From NCBI RefSeq assembly GCF_963667685.1, contig NZ_OY763932.1, positions 310,001 through 374,000 of the forward strand: a stretch of DNA of 64,000 bases. Reading direction: 5' to 3'. Numbering within the stretch: position 1 is the first letter of the stretch; each line of letters begins with the position of its first letter. The notes beneath the pieces were generated by a model that worked only from the letters and a program-made list of their open reading frames with translations, did not search any database and had not been told where the DNA came from. This document shows, in pieces, positions 1 through 9,401 of this stretch. This DNA comes from Maridesulfovibrio sp. Lineage in GTDB: Bacteria > Desulfobacterota > Desulfovibrionia > Desulfovibrionales > Desulfovibrionaceae. The translations under genes were made by a program, and so were the position numbers.

Positions 1-1
1 C

Positions 2-391
2 ACAAAGGATTATGATGAAAATCTTTACCTGACACCCTGCACCGCGACTGAAATCGAACAGGTTTTCCTGAACCTGCTGCGCAATTCGGCACAGGCCATG
101 AACGACTGGAAAAATATGGACAGGTCCCCGGAAATTGTGATCAGAATCCGCAATGACCGAAATATGGTGAAATGTACAGTTTCCGACAATGGTCCCGGCA
201 TGGATGAGGCTGTTCGTAAAAGAGTATTTGAACCTTTTTACACAACCAAATCACCGGGGATCGGAACAGGACTGGGACTTTCAGTCTCTTATTTCATCGT
301 AACCCAGAATCATCAGGGTGTGTTTCTGGTAGATTCTTCACCCGGGCTGGGAACAACCTTCACCATCCAGCTTCCTGCCATGCAAAAATAA
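2..391 (+). CDS. Sensor histidine kinase, C-terminal ATPase domain (partial)
   Basis: The reading frame is open from the window edge, so the N-terminus and sensor region lie outside. What is visible is the HATPase_c domain of a two-component kinase: an N-box (EIEQVFLNLLRNS), a G1 box (DNGPGMD), an F-box region (FEPFYTTK) and a G2 box (GTGLGLSVSY). These bind ATP for autophosphorylation of a histidine that is off the window. The domain ends normally at a TAA and is followed at once by an intrinsic terminator, so it is the last gene of its transcript. The ligand and the partner regulator cannot be told from this fragment. An ATG at 98 also lies in this frame but sits inside the N-box helix and is not a start. 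Confidence 0.9.
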   Translation, partial: TKDYDENLYLTPCTATEIEQVFLNLLRNSAQAMNDWKNMDRSPEIVIRIRNDRNMVKCTVSDNGPGMDEAVRKRVFEPFYTTKSPGIGTGLGLSVSYFIVTQNHQGVFLVDSSPGLGTTFTIQLPAMQK

Positions 392-397
392 GAAAAA

Positions 398-430
398 GGC
401 CCGGAAATCATAAACTGATTTTCCGGGCTT
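398..430 (+). terminator. Intrinsic terminator after the histidine kinase
   Basis: A GC-rich hairpin (GCCCGGAAA paired with TTTCCGGGC) begins 7 bases after the kinase stop and is followed by a short T-rich stretch. It can also act on the converging gene that ends at 454. Confidence 0.75.
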
Positions 431-453
431 CTCTCATTTGGGAAAAAACAGTA

Positions 454-1578
454 TCATTTCCTGTCATCCGCCAGACCTTCCTTGACCCGCATAATACGCT
501 CGTACGACTGTCTGATCCTGCGTTCTGTGACTTTACCTTCATGGACCAACTGTTTCAGGGTCGCCACAGCTTTGGTTCCCAGTCCCGGCTCAAAAATCAG
601 GTTATTACCAAATAACAGAATATCCGCTCCGGCCTTCACTGCCCGGTAAACCCCTTCTTTGAAGCCGTATTCACCGCTGACAGCCTGCATCTGCATGTCG
701 TCTGTAACAACAAGTCCCTGAAACCCCATACCGCGCCGTAATATACCTTGGATAACCCTACGGGAAAGTGTTGCCGGATACTTGCGGTCCAGCTTCGCAT
801 TGAAAACATGGGCAGTCATGATCATATCTGCCTTGTTGTCCTGAATAATTTTCTGAAAAGGATACAGCTCGCTGCTGTCCCAAGATTCGGTCACATCGGT
901 AAATCCAAGATGGGAATCACCGCGGGAACTGCCATGTCCGGGAAAATGTTTCATACAAGAAAGTATCCCTTCTGAGTGAAGACCGTCGATAAAGGCTTCT
1001 GCAAAACGGGCCACGATACGCGGATCATCAGAGAAACTGCGCTGCAAGGCGGCAATTACAGGATTGGACGCGTTGCGGTTTACATCCACTACCGGTGCAA
1101 AATCCATGTTGATCCCTGCTGTTCTCAAAGTCCGCCCGGTAATTTTACCGGCTCGGTAAGCCCTCTGCGGATCTCCGCTATTACCAAGTTCGGCAGCTGA
1201 GAGCGTCTCTTGGAATCCCATTTCCCCGGTTAACCGTTTAATGACGCCCCCTTCCTGATCCACAGCAATAAACAACGGAGTTGCAGCGTAACTCTGCAAG
1301 CCGGAAGTGAGCATGGAAATCTGTGCTGGACCTTCGATATTACGCACCGTGCTGTTTAACGCGCAGTCCTTGCTGAAAAGTATAACCCCGCCGATATGGG
1401 CTTCACGGATATCTCTTATTACTGGATTGTCCGCATTAAGCTGCAAACCTCTGAACCCGACCATGACCATCTGTCCGATCATGATATCCAGTTCAGAGGG
1501 TCCGTTTGAACTTTTTTTTGCAGCACATCCGGAAAGAAAAATTGCAACCAAAACATATATAACTATTAATTTTCTCAA
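454..1578 (-). CDS. Glycoside hydrolase family 3 lipoprotein (beta-N-acetylhexosaminidase, NagZ-like)
   Basis: This is a 374-residue GH3 protein that likely removes N-acetylglucosamine from muropeptides. It carries the family hallmarks DQEGGVIKRLTG near residue 105, the KHFPGHG loop with the nearby GDSH general acid-base motif near 209, and the catalytic aspartate in VVTDDMQMQAV near 292. The N-terminus is a lipoprotein signal peptide with lipobox LSGC, the acylated cysteine being residue 18. In enterobacteria NagZ is cytoplasmic and acts in wall recycling; the lipid anchor here places the enzyme outside the inner membrane, as known for some Gram-positive homologues. It stands alone on the minus strand. 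Family assignment is firm; the exact substrate is inferred. Confidence 0.88.
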   Translation of the reverse strand: MRKLIVIYVLVAIFLSGCAAKKSSNGPSELDIMIGQMVMVGFRGLQLNADNPVIRDIREAHIGGVILFSKDCALNSTVRNIEGPAQISMLTSGLQSYAATPLFIAVDQEGGVIKRLTGEMGFQETLSAAELGNSGDPQRAYRAGKITGRTLRTAGINMDFAPVVDVNRNASNPVIAALQRSFSDDPRIVARFAEAFIDGLHSEGILSCMKHFPGHGSSRGDSHLGFTDVTESWDSSELYPFQKIIQDNKADMIMTAHVFNAKLDRKYPATLSRRVIQGILRRGMGFQGLVVTDDMQMQAVSGEYGFKEGVYRAVKAGADILLFGNNLIFEPGLGTKAVATLKQLVHEGKVTERRIRQSYERIMRVKEGLADDRK

Positions 1579-1739
1579 AGAATAAACTCCGATCCTTTTT
1601 TATGCGAAACAAAAAAAACATGGTATAGTTAGCATCCTGCAATTTTGCAAGAGCGGCAAGCATATTGCCACTCGGAATGATTTCCTATACACGGGTTTCT
1701 CCACTTGCTTTTAATAAATTGCAAACAGAAGGAAAATAT

Positions 1740-2357
1740 ATGTCCCAGACCGCATTGCAAAAAGTATTAGACCATGCCCGTGACGGGCTTGAAGTCCGCG
1801 AATCTTTTTTCGAACAATATTCCCAGCTGGTAGTAGACGTTTCCAGGGCTCTGGCCGTACGACTCGCCCTCGGTTCCAAAATCCTTTTCTGCGGAAACGG
1901 AGGAAGCGCAGCAGACTGTCAGCATCTGGCAGCGGAACTGGTCAACAGATTCAAACTTGAACGCCCTCCCCTCCCCGGCATAGCCCTGACCACAGATTCG
2001 TCAATCCTGACTGCGATTGGCAATGACTACTCATACGATCTGGTCTTTGAAAAACAGGTTCAGGCTCTTGGACAGCCAGGTGATATACTTATCGGCATAA
2101 GCACTTCAGGAACCAGCCCCAATGTTATCTGCGCACTTAAAGAAGCACAGCGAAAGGGCATGGTCACCGTGGGCATGACAGGAATCAGCGCCGGTGAAAT
2201 GCTCCCGATTTGTGATCATATTATCAGCGTTCCAAGCAAGGATACCGCTATAATTCAGGAAGTCCACATAGCTGTCGGACACCTGTTCTGCCACCTTATT
2301 GACCACTTTCTTTTTGAAGCGGTGAGTGAACTTGAACCCTACTTGAGCGGGGAGTAG
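1740..2357 (+). CDS. gmhA: Phosphoheptose isomerase (sedoheptulose 7-phosphate isomerase)
   Basis: This 205-residue SIS-domain protein converts sedoheptulose 7-phosphate to D-glycero-D-manno-heptose 7-phosphate, the first step of ADP-heptose synthesis for the lipopolysaccharide core. Diagnostic segments are GNGGSAADCQHLAAEL, which binds phosphate, and GISTSGTSPNV. The frame is open further upstream to 1665, but the ATG at 1740 is preceded by GAAGGA at good spacing and gives the normal GmhA length. It is followed after 25 bases by a receiver-domain gene, probably in the same transcript. No other heptose genes are in the window. Confidence 0.92.
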   Translation: MSQTALQKVLDHARDGLEVRESFFEQYSQLVVDVSRALAVRLALGSKILFCGNGGSAADCQHLAAELVNRFKLERPPLPGIALTTDSSILTAIGNDYSYDLVFEKQVQALGQPGDILIGISTSGTSPNVICALKEAQRKGMVTVGMTGISAGEMLPICDHIISVPSKDTAIIQEVHIAVGHLFCHLIDHFLFEAVSELEPYLSGE

Positions 2358-2382
2358 GAAAACTCCAGCAAGCGAGCCCAAC

Positions 2383-2793
2383 ATGCAGATTCTAATCGTC
2401 GAAGACAGCAATACCAGCAGGATGTACCTGAAAGAAATCCTGAAAGAAATTACCGAAAATCTCGATGCTGATATCGACTGTGCAGTCAGCGGCGAGGAAG
2501 CCCTTGAAAAGTTCGAGCGCAAATGGATTGAAGGAAATCCCTGCGATCTTATTTTTATGGACATCATCCTTCCCGGTATGGATGGATTGCAGACCCTTGA
2601 AAAAATCAGGGCCATTGAGCAGGAAAAACAGATTGCCGATGACAAAAAACTGAAAGCGATCATGACCACTGCCCTTGATGACAATACGAAGGCTTCACGT
2701 GCATTTTTTAAATGCGAAGCCCTATCATATATGACAAAACCCATCACTGCCGAAAAAATACGTTCTGAACTCGATAAATTCGGGATGATATAG
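2383..2793 (+). CDS. Single-domain response regulator (CheY-like receiver)
   Basis: A stand-alone receiver domain of 136 residues. The acidic pair is in IVEDSNTSR near the N-terminus, the phospho-acceptor aspartate is in LIFMDIILPGMDG, and the conserved lysine is in MTKPI near the C-terminus. There is no output domain, so it probably passes phosphoryl groups along a relay or acts by protein contact. It lies between gmhA and a LysE-type exporter with short gaps (25 and 9 bases), which suggests co-transcription but not a shared function. The cognate kinase is not identifiable here. Confidence 0.88.
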   Translation: MQILIVEDSNTSRMYLKEILKEITENLDADIDCAVSGEEALEKFERKWIEGNPCDLIFMDIILPGMDGLQTLEKIRAIEQEKQIADDKKLKAIMTTALDDNTKASRAFFKCEALSYMTKPITAEKIRSELDKFGMI

Positions 2794-2802
2794 GATTTCG
2801 CC

Positions 2803-3426
2803 ATGGATGCACTCACGCTTGCTTTTATTCCTGTTGCAGCAGTACTGACTGTCACTCCCGGTTCGGACACGATGCTTGTGGTCAACAATACACTGACAAG
2901 ATCAACAGCGGACGGACTTTGCACCGTTGCCGGAATCAATGCAGGCCTGTTTGTCCATGCCCTTGCCTCTGCACTCGGGCTTTCCGTAATCCTCATGAAC
3001 TCGGCAACTGCGTTCGAAATGGTCAAAATGGCTGGAGCCATTTATATAATCTATCTTGGAATTCAGTCCCTGCGAAACAGCCGAAAGCATGAAGAAGCTG
3101 AATTCTCCACGAAAACATGCAGCAAAGGGATCTCCGCCTCAATCCGTGAAGGATTCCTGACAAATGTGCTGAACCCTAAAGTAGCGGTTTTCTATCTTGC
3201 CCTGCTTCCGCAATTTATTTCTCCCGGAGAATCCATCCTACGACAGTCTCTGCAGCTGATGGCTATCCATTTCAGCATGGGGATCATCTGGTTCAGCTTT
3301 GTAACCCTCGCGCTGGGCCGTGTCCGCCACCTGCTTTCCGGCGGAAAATTCAAAAAACGGCTGGAAGCTTTATCCGGTGTTGTATTTATCGGACTTGGAC
3401 TGAAAATGGCTTTAAGCAACAAGTAA
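2803..3426 (+). CDS. LysE/RhtB family amino acid exporter
   Basis: This 207-residue hydrophobic protein has the LysE/RhtB signature near its start (FIPVAAVLTVTPGSDTM) and about six predicted membrane segments, including one near residues 42-64 and a C-terminal one around 185-205. The internal GFLTNVLNPKVAVFYLALLPQF block is typical of RhtB/RhtC-type amino acid and homoserine lactone efflux proteins. It begins 9 bases after the receiver gene and ends just before a strong terminator. The exported substrate cannot be told from sequence. Confidence 0.88.
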   Translation: MDALTLAFIPVAAVLTVTPGSDTMLVVNNTLTRSTADGLCTVAGINAGLFVHALASALGLSVILMNSATAFEMVKMAGAIYIIYLGIQSLRNSRKHEEAEFSTKTCSKGISASIREGFLTNVLNPKVAVFYLALLPQFISPGESILRQSLQLMAIHFSMGIIWFSFVTLALGRVRHLLSGGKFKKRLEALSGVVFIGLGLKMALSNK

Positions 3427-3458
3427 GTTGTGCCAAATCTTTTCAGCGTACTTATTTT

Positions 3459-3490
3459 AGCCCGGAACTCAGAGGTTCCGGGCTTTTTTT
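3459..3490 (+). terminator. Intrinsic terminator after the LysE-type gene
   Basis: Perfect stem GCCCGGAAC / GTTCCGGGC with a small loop, followed by a run of seven T. Confidence 0.88.
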
Positions 3491-3543
3491 GTGTGTGAAG
3501 ACCAACAACTTGCCCACGATAAATGCAGATGCTACAATAAATC

Positions 3544-3972
3544 ATGATACTTTATAACTCAGTTCCCAAATCCGGCTTAACCAGGAAAATAGCCTTTTGT
3601 GCTGCTTTGTTGGTTATAGCTGGATATTTCTTTATCCCATATCAGGAAATAAGGCTGGAAAGGATAAGAGCATTCGGTGAAAATAAAGTTATAGGTATTG
3701 TTATTGAAAAAAACAGCAGAATAGGTGAATATAATTATAAACAGGAAAAGACTAAACGGTATACTGTAACTTATCGCTTCATTGATAGTTCCGGTATCCC
3801 CAGAGAAAGGACCGCAGTAGTTAAAAACAACTTCTGGAGGAGGATTTTAAGAGGGGATAGTGTAATTGTGTACTATGCTAAAGCCGCGCCCGAGGTGTCC
3901 CGCATTGAGCATGAAAAGGAAAATGCGGTGGTTCAGGTTTTAGCCAGATTCTCAAGGAAAAGTACGCAATGA
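3544..3972 (+). CDS. Small membrane-anchored protein, DUF3592-like
   Basis: A 142-residue protein of unknown function. A membrane segment lies at about residues 14-31, followed by a soluble beta-rich part with the pattern V-T-Y-R-F-x-D-S-S-G and later R-G-D-S-V-I-V-Y-Y, which resembles the DUF3592 fold found in many uncharacterised membrane proteins. The base composition is more AT-rich than in neighbouring genes. It sits alone between a terminator and a chemoreceptor gene, with no obvious ribosome-binding site ahead of the ATG. The DUF3592 resemblance is a judgement by eye. Confidence 0.6.
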   Translation: MILYNSVPKSGLTRKIAFCAALLVIAGYFFIPYQEIRLERIRAFGENKVIGIVIEKNSRIGEYNYKQEKTKRYTVTYRFIDSSGIPRERTAVVKNNFWRRILRGDSVIVYYAKAAPEVSRIEHEKENAVVQVLARFSRKSTQ

Positions 3973-4108
3973 TTTCATGCCGAACTACTTAATGCCTGAA
4001 AACTGTAGAAGCAGTGTTCAACAGAATTAGTAATACCGTCTATCATGCGTTCAAGGGAAGTGCGCATATGGGATGGCAAAAGCATACAACTTCGGATTAG
4101 GAGAGACC

Positions 4109-6514
4109 ATGTTAAAAAAGCTGGCATTTCAAACCAAACTCATGCTTGGAGCAGTACTGATTGTTCTGGCTACTATTGTATTCATGACCGGAGTCAACCT
4201 TTACAAAGTACAAAGTTCGCTGCATCGGCTGGGCCAGACTTCCATGAAATCCATTGCAGACAGTGTTCACGCACTAATGGAAATCCAGAATGATATCCTG
4301 CTTGATAAAGTTAAAGCAGATATTGACACGCTGGACAACAAAATATTTTCACTCGGCTTCCCTAAACTGAACAAACGCCATCCCATTGAATCGACCATCA
4401 CCAACCAGATCACAAAGCAAAGTGAAACCGTGACTTATCCAAGTCTCGAATTCGGTGGAATCGCGATCAACGGGAAATACGATATCGTTGACGATCTGCA
4501 AAAAGAAATAGGTGGAACAGCAACCATTTTTGAAGTGCTTCCTGACAAACTGCTGCGCGTGTCCACCAACGTCATGAAGATGGACGGCAACCGCGCAACA
4601 GGAACCTATATTCCAAATACCAGCCCGGTATATAAATCTGTCATGAGCGGCAAGACTTACTACGGCATGGCTTATGTTGTTAATGCTTGGTATATCACGG
4701 CTTATAAACCACTTGAGGACCTGCACGGAAACATCGTCAGTGTAATTTATGTCGGACGCAAAATCTTAACCGAAGCATTCAATAAATCTGTTCTTTCTTC
4801 TAATGTAGGTGGTAAAGGATACGCGACAATATTCAGCAAAAATGGTAATGTGCTGCTCCATCCGACCATGACCGGGGAAAATATAAAGGATGCCCCGTTT
4901 TGGGATATTTTTGCAAAAACAAAAGAAGGCGAGGTCGAATATACATTTAACGGTGTAAAAAAAGCCGCATATATAACTTATTTCGAGCCGTGGAATTGGT
5001 CCTTTTCATTCACCATGAATATCGCAGACATGTCGCACGGAGTTGACAGGGAAATAGTCATCACCAATGTCATCATCGCAGTTGCAGCCCTTGTCTTTGC
5101 CGCAGTTATACTTCTGCTGCTTATCAAATCAACCACCAAGCCGCTCCAGGAACTATCCGACTTTACCAGTAAGGTTTCCGAAGGTAATTACAATTCCGAG
5201 CTTGAATACGATGTTAACGATGTAATCGGTAAAACTATAAGCTCAGTCAAGCATATGGTTTTTGAACTCAAAAACAAACTCGGGTTCTCGAACGGACTGC
5301 TGAATGGTTTAACACTCCCCTGTGTGGTTGTAGACCTTGACGAAAAGGTTTCGTTCATCAATGCGCATTTGCTTGAGCAGTTCGGTCTTAATGGACAGCC
5401 GGAGGATTATCTTGGCACACAGGTCCGTAATCTTATCGACATCAGCGCCGTTTCCGAAACAATTGACCGCTGCATCAAAGAAGAGAAAAACTTCTCAGAA
5501 ATCGAAATTAGCGGAACTGCCAACGGTAAGAAATTCTATGCGATTATCGATGTCGCGCCGCTGCAAGATCTTGATAAAAAATTAATCGGTGCATTCATGG
5601 TCATGAATGACATAACCGCCATCAAAGAAAACGAGCGGGCAATAACCGCCCAGCGTGATACAATTGCGGAAACTGCGAAGGAAGCAAACGAAATCTCCAA
5701 TCAGCTTTCTTCCGCTGCGGATGAACTTTCCGCCCAGGTGGAAGAATCCCGGAAAGGAGCGGAAGTACAGCAGCAACGGGCCAGTGAAACCGCAGCAGCA
5801 ATGGAGCAGATGAATTCCACAGTCATGGAAGTTGCGCGTAATGCTGGAGAGGCATCAGAAAATGCCCGTTCTACTAAAGAAAAAGCCATTGAAGGTCAGG
5901 AACTTGTCAGTGAAGTTGTCAAGGCAATTAAAGTACTGGAACAGAACTCAGAAAAATTGAAATCCAGTATGGAAGAACTCGGTTTGCGCACAGAATCTAT
6001 CAGCAAGGTCATGAATGTGATTACTGATATTGCTGACCAGACCAATCTGCTGGCACTTAACGCGGCTATTGAAGCTGCTCGGGCTGGGGAAGCTGGTCGC
6101 GGATTTGCAGTTGTTGCCGATGAAGTCCGCAAGCTGGCGGAAAAAACAATGGACGCTACCAAAGAAGTAGGCGAAGCAATCACTTCAATTCAGCAAAGCA
6201 CCCGCACCAATGTCAGAGTAACTGAAACTGCGGTTGAATCAGTTGTGGAATCAACTGCGCTGGCTGCCAGATCCGGTGACGCACTTGATGAGATTGTGCG
6301 CATGGTTGAGGCTTCTGCCAACCAGATCGAAGAGATTGCAGCGGCTGCAGAGCAGCAGTCATCTTCCAGCGAACAGATCAGCAGGGCAACGGAGGAGATC
6401 AATGTAATTTCTGCTGAATCTGCTGAGACCACTGTCCAGTCTGCCATGGCTATCTCGGAGGTCGCTAAGCTTGCTGCCAACATCAAGGAACTGATCCACA
6501 ATATGCAGTCTTAA
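4109..6514 (+). CDS. Methyl-accepting chemotaxis protein with Cache, HAMP and PAS domains
   Basis: A transmembrane chemoreceptor of 801 residues. In order: a membrane helix at about 10-32, a periplasmic Cache_3-Cache_2-type ligand domain to about 315 ([24 protein letters not shown]), a second membrane helix at about 317-340, a HAMP region, a PAS domain at about 403-505, and the cytoplasmic signalling domain with the conserved hairpin tip ([20 protein letters not shown]). The frame is open to 4073, but the ATG at 4109 has AGGAGA eight bases upstream and starts directly before the first membrane helix, so I chose it. There is no C-terminal CheR-binding pentapeptide. The ligand is unknown; the Cache fold usually senses small organic acids or amino acids. 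Confidence 0.93.
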   Translation: MLKKLAFQTKLMLGAVLIVLATIVFMTGVNLYKVQSSLHRLGQTSMKSIADSVHALMEIQNDILLDKVKADIDTLDNKIFSLGFPKLNKRHPIESTITNQITKQSETVTYPSLEFGGIAINGKYDIVDDLQKEIGGTATIFEVLPDKLLRVSTNVMKMDGNRATGTYIPNTSPVYKSVMSGKTYYGMAYVVNAWYITAYKPLEDLHGNIVSVIYVGRKILTEAFNKSVLSSNVGGKGYATIFSKNGNVLLHPTMTGENIKDAPFWDIFAKTKEGEVEYTFNGVKKAAYITYFEPWNWSFSFTMNIADMSHGVDREIVITNVIIAVAALVFAAVILLLLIKSTTKPLQELSDFTSKVSEGNYNSELEYDVNDVIGKTISSVKHMVFELKNKLGFSNGLLNGLTLPCVVVDLDEKVSFINAHLLEQFGLNGQPEDYLGTQVRNLIDISAVSETIDRCIKEEKNFSEIEISGTANGKKFYAIIDVAPLQDLDKKLIGAFMVMNDITAIKENERAITAQRDTIAETAKEANEISNQLSSAADELSAQVEESRKGAEVQQQRASETAAAMEQMNSTVMEVARNAGEASENARSTKEKAIEGQELVSEVVKAIKVLEQNSEKLKSSMEELGLRTESISKVMNVITDIADQTNLLALNAAIEAARAGEAGRGFAVVADEVRKLAEKTMDATKEVGEAITSIQQSTRTNVRVTETAVESVVESTALAARSGDALDEIVRMVEASANQIEEIAAAAEQQSSSSEQISRATEEINVISAESAETTVQSAMAISEVAKLAANIKELIHNMQS

Positions 6515-6538
6515 ACAGATTAACAAATCACCAATTAA

Positions 6539-6567
6539 AGCGGCTCCGATTCGGGGCCGCTTTTTTA
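6539..6567 (+). terminator. Intrinsic terminator after the chemoreceptor
   Basis: Hairpin AGCGGC..GCCGCT followed by six T, 25 bases after the stop codon. Confidence 0.85.
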
Positions 6568-6655
6568 TATCCGTCTTTCTTGACCGGCCCGAAAACACTG
6601 TGTAACCAGCGGACAGACTCAAAACATCAACATTTCTCCCGGCGGTAAAGCAACA

Positions 6656-8527
6656 ATGTGCGGAATTGCAGGACACTTCCAACCCGGAAAAAAGCCACAG
6701 AGCATAAGACCAATCCTCAACCTTCTTTCCCACAGGGGACCAGACTTCCACAATATCTATTCAGAACAGGACATTGAACTGGGACACACCCGTCTTTCCA
6801 TCATCGACCTTTCCGCACACGGCAACCAGCCCATGACCGACCCTGCAACCGGGAACACTATTGTTTTCAATGGTGAAATATACAACTTCAAAACCCTGCG
6901 TGAAAAGCTGACCGCCAAAGGGTACACATTCACATCATCCGGCGATACCGAAGTACTGCTCAAGCTTTACGCCGAGTATGGCGAAGAATGCATTGCAATG
7001 CTTCGCGGAATGTTCGCGTTTGCCATTTGGGACAGGTCCAGACAACAACTGCTCGTAGCACGCGACAGGCTGGGCAAAAAACCTTTCTTCTACGCAAGGA
7101 CCAATGATGGATTTATATTCGCTTCCGAGATTCGCGCCCTTGCCTCCCACCCGAATATTTCAAAAGATATAGACAAACAGGCCATTGACCTGTTTATGAG
7201 CACAGGTTGTGTCCCTGCCCCATTCTCCATCTATTCAGCCATCCGCAAACTCCCCCCTGCCCACTACGCAATTATAGATGAGATGGGAATGGACATGCAG
7301 CGCTACTGGGCACTGGATTTTACCCATAAAATCCAGTGTACGGAAGCCGAAGTTCTTGAAGAACTGCATACAAGACTCCTGGAAGCCACCAGCATCAGGC
7401 TTGAAAGCGATGTACCTTTAGGGGCGTTGCTTTCAGGCGGAGTGGACTCCAGCCTCATAGTAGCTCTTATGGCAGAATGCGGGAGTAAATCCATCGACAC
7501 TTTCACCATCGGATTCCATGAAAAGAAATATGATGAATCCGGTCATGCTGCCAAAGTCGCCAAACATCTGGGCGTAAACCATCACGTGGAATACCTGGAC
7601 CCGGCCCAGTTTGAAAATATGCTCCCTGCTGTAGTACGCCAGTATGGTGAACCTTTCTCCGATGATGCTGCACTGGCTACTATGCTGCTCAGCGAAGCTA
7701 CACGCAAACATGTTACGGTGGCCCTCAGCGGAGATGGCGGCGATGAACTTGCCTGCGGTTACTCTGCTTACACTCACGTTAAGCTGGCTTCCGTTATGGC
7801 TTCCCTGATCGGCAAGGAACCGCTTCCTGAAAAGAATATAGCAAGCGCATTCAACAGCAACACAACAATCGGTGCACTGCGCCGCAAGATGATCAGCAAA
7901 TTCCACCCGGAGTTCAAACGCCTTCTGCGCAATGAATACAACGCTGCACGCTATAAGAACTATGTATACAATCAGGATATGCGCGAACATCTAGGGCAAT
8001 CAACATTTCAATGGTTGTACAATCTAGCCACCGAATCATGCACTCAGGCACACAATCCTGTGGAACGTCTACTCTGGATGGATACGGCCCACTTTCTGGC
8101 CGATGCCCTGCTGGTGAAGGTCGATATCGCATCGATGGCCCATAGCCTTGAGGTTCGCTCCCCTCTGCTTGACCATGAACTTTTCGACTACATGGCCACG
8201 CTGCCCCCGGAACTAAAACTCAAAGGGGGGGAATCCAAATACCTACTCAAGAAACTGGCCGAAAGGTACCTGCCTGCTGAAATCCTCTACCGCCGCAAGC
8301 AGGGATTCTCAATGCCTGTTGCCAAATGGACCAGCGGGGATTCAGCAGATTTCACCCGCAATGCCATCAGTCAGGCTACTCCTTTTCTTGAACGGATCTT
8401 TGATATAAAAGCGCTGAACACACGCATTGATGAACATATATCAGGCCGCAAAAAACATAAAAATTTCGTCTGGAATATTCTCAACCTCGCGCTCTGGGCC
8501 ATTGAGCATAAGGCAGGCCGGGTTTAA
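6656..8527 (+). CDS. asnB: Glutamine-hydrolysing asparagine synthetase
   Basis: A 623-residue enzyme that makes asparagine from aspartate, ATP and glutamine. The N-terminal class II glutaminase domain begins with the catalytic cysteine (MCGIAG) and contains RGPD and NGEIYN. The synthetase half has the ATP pyrophosphatase loop LLSGGVDSSL near residue 258 and the ALSGDGGDEL segment. Length and motif order fit AsnB. Paralogues of this family also amidate sugars or peptides during polysaccharide synthesis; no such genes lie beside it, so ordinary asparagine synthesis is the simplest reading. Transcription probably stops at the hairpin just downstream. Confidence 0.93.
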   Translation: MCGIAGHFQPGKKPQSIRPILNLLSHRGPDFHNIYSEQDIELGHTRLSIIDLSAHGNQPMTDPATGNTIVFNGEIYNFKTLREKLTAKGYTFTSSGDTEVLLKLYAEYGEECIAMLRGMFAFAIWDRSRQQLLVARDRLGKKPFFYARTNDGFIFASEIRALASHPNISKDIDKQAIDLFMSTGCVPAPFSIYSAIRKLPPAHYAIIDEMGMDMQRYWALDFTHKIQCTEAEVLEELHTRLLEATSIRLESDVPLGALLSGGVDSSLIVALMAECGSKSIDTFTIGFHEKKYDESGHAAKVAKHLGVNHHVEYLDPAQFENMLPAVVRQYGEPFSDDAALATMLLSEATRKHVTVALSGDGGDELACGYSAYTHVKLASVMASLIGKEPLPEKNIASAFNSNTTIGALRRKMISKFHPEFKRLLRNEYNAARYKNYVYNQDMREHLGQSTFQWLYNLATESCTQAHNPVERLLWMDTAHFLADALLVKVDIASMAHSLEVRSPLLDHELFDYMATLPPELKLKGGESKYLLKKLAERYLPAEILYRRKQGFSMPVAKWTSGDSADFTRNAISQATPFLERIFDIKALNTRIDEHISGRKKHKNFVWNILNLALWAIEHKAGRV

Positions 8528-8536
8528 AAGCAAAAA

Positions 8537-8565
8537 AAGCGCTCTGTGGAGAACACAGAGCGCTT
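8537..8565. terminator. Bidirectional terminator between asnB and the metal transporter
   Basis: Near-perfect stem AAAGCGCTCTGTG / CACAGAGCGCTTT flanked by an A-run on the left and a T-run on the right, lying between convergent genes. It can serve both strands. Confidence 0.88.
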
Positions 8566-8591
8566 TTTATTTCTACAATGGCAAAATTATA

Positions 8592-9401
8592 TCAAGCTCT
8601 GCTTCTAAACTTCTCTGCCACTGCGGAAAGCGCAAACCCGGCAACACTTACGGCGATGATTGTTGCCCCGGAAGAAAGGTTCAGCTGATAGGAAAGCAGC
8701 AGTCCACTCACGCAGAAGAACATACTCAAAATCGAAGAAAGCACCATCATTGAAAAAAGCGAAGAAGTCCTGCTTTCGGCAATATGCGGGGGAATAGTCA
8801 ACAGGGCAATGACCAGAATAAGACCGACCACCCGGATAACCATGACCACACTGAGTGCAATCAAGGCCAGCATAATAAAATAAAGGAGGGTAACCGGAAC
8901 ACCACGCGAGCGTGCAAATTCCTCATCAAAGGACATGGCCCAGAATCCCTTATAGCAAATGAAGACTACCAGCAGCACAACCCCGGCAAGCCCGGCCATT
9001 AGCAACAAATCTGACTTGGGTGTAGCGAGGATGCCGCCGAAAAGGTAGCTCATCAGGTCAACATTATATCCGGGCGTGAGGTCAAGCAGAATAATACCCA
9101 ACGCCATTCCTGCCGCCCACATCACGCCTATGAATGTATCTGCCCGTTCCTTGACCCGCATAGTAACCAAAGCCATAAGCAAAGCCGCACAAACTGCAAA
9201 TGCAGTAGTCACCGGAAGCATGGGCAACCCGAGAAAAAAGGCCAGCCCAACCCCGCCATATGAGGCGTGGGCCACTCCACCGGCCAATAGTACGACCCTG
9301 TTAACGACCACCAGCGCACCTATAACCCCGCAGATAATGGAAGCGAGCAGCCCTGCAATAAGGGCATTCTGCATGAATTCATAAGTCAGCATCTCAAACA
9401 T
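8592..9401 (-). CDS. Metal ABC transporter permease (ZnuB/ABC-3 family)
   Basis: The membrane component of a zinc or manganese importer, 269 residues, with about eight hydrophobic segments and the ABC-3 family pattern (GGVAHASYGGVGLAFFLG, TIPPHIAESRT). The open frame continues to 9467, but the ATG at 9401 is preceded by AAGGAGA and starts the normal N-terminus (MFEMLTYEFMQ). This start overlaps the end of the ATPase gene by 8 bases, showing translational coupling. The periplasmic binding protein (ZnuA type) is not in the window. Confidence 0.88.
   Translation of the reverse strand: MFEMLTYEFMQNALIAGLLASIICGVIGALVVVNRVVLLAGGVAHASYGGVGLAFFLGLPMLPVTTAFAVCAALLMALVTMRVKERADTFIGVMWAAGMALGIILLDLTPGYNVDLMSYLFGGILATPKSDLLLMAGLAGVVLLVVFICYKGFWAMSFDEEFARSRGVPVTLLYFIMLALIALSVVMVIRVVGLILVIALLTIPPHIAESRTSSLFSMMVLSSILSMFFCVSGLLLSYQLNLSSGATIIAVSVAGFALSAVAEKFRSRA

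Noticed and set aside
2106-3041. A 311-residue open frame on the minus strand across gmhA, the receiver gene and the LysE-type gene
   Set aside because: It runs antisense to three well-supported genes, has low-complexity serine-rich translation and no ribosome-binding site.
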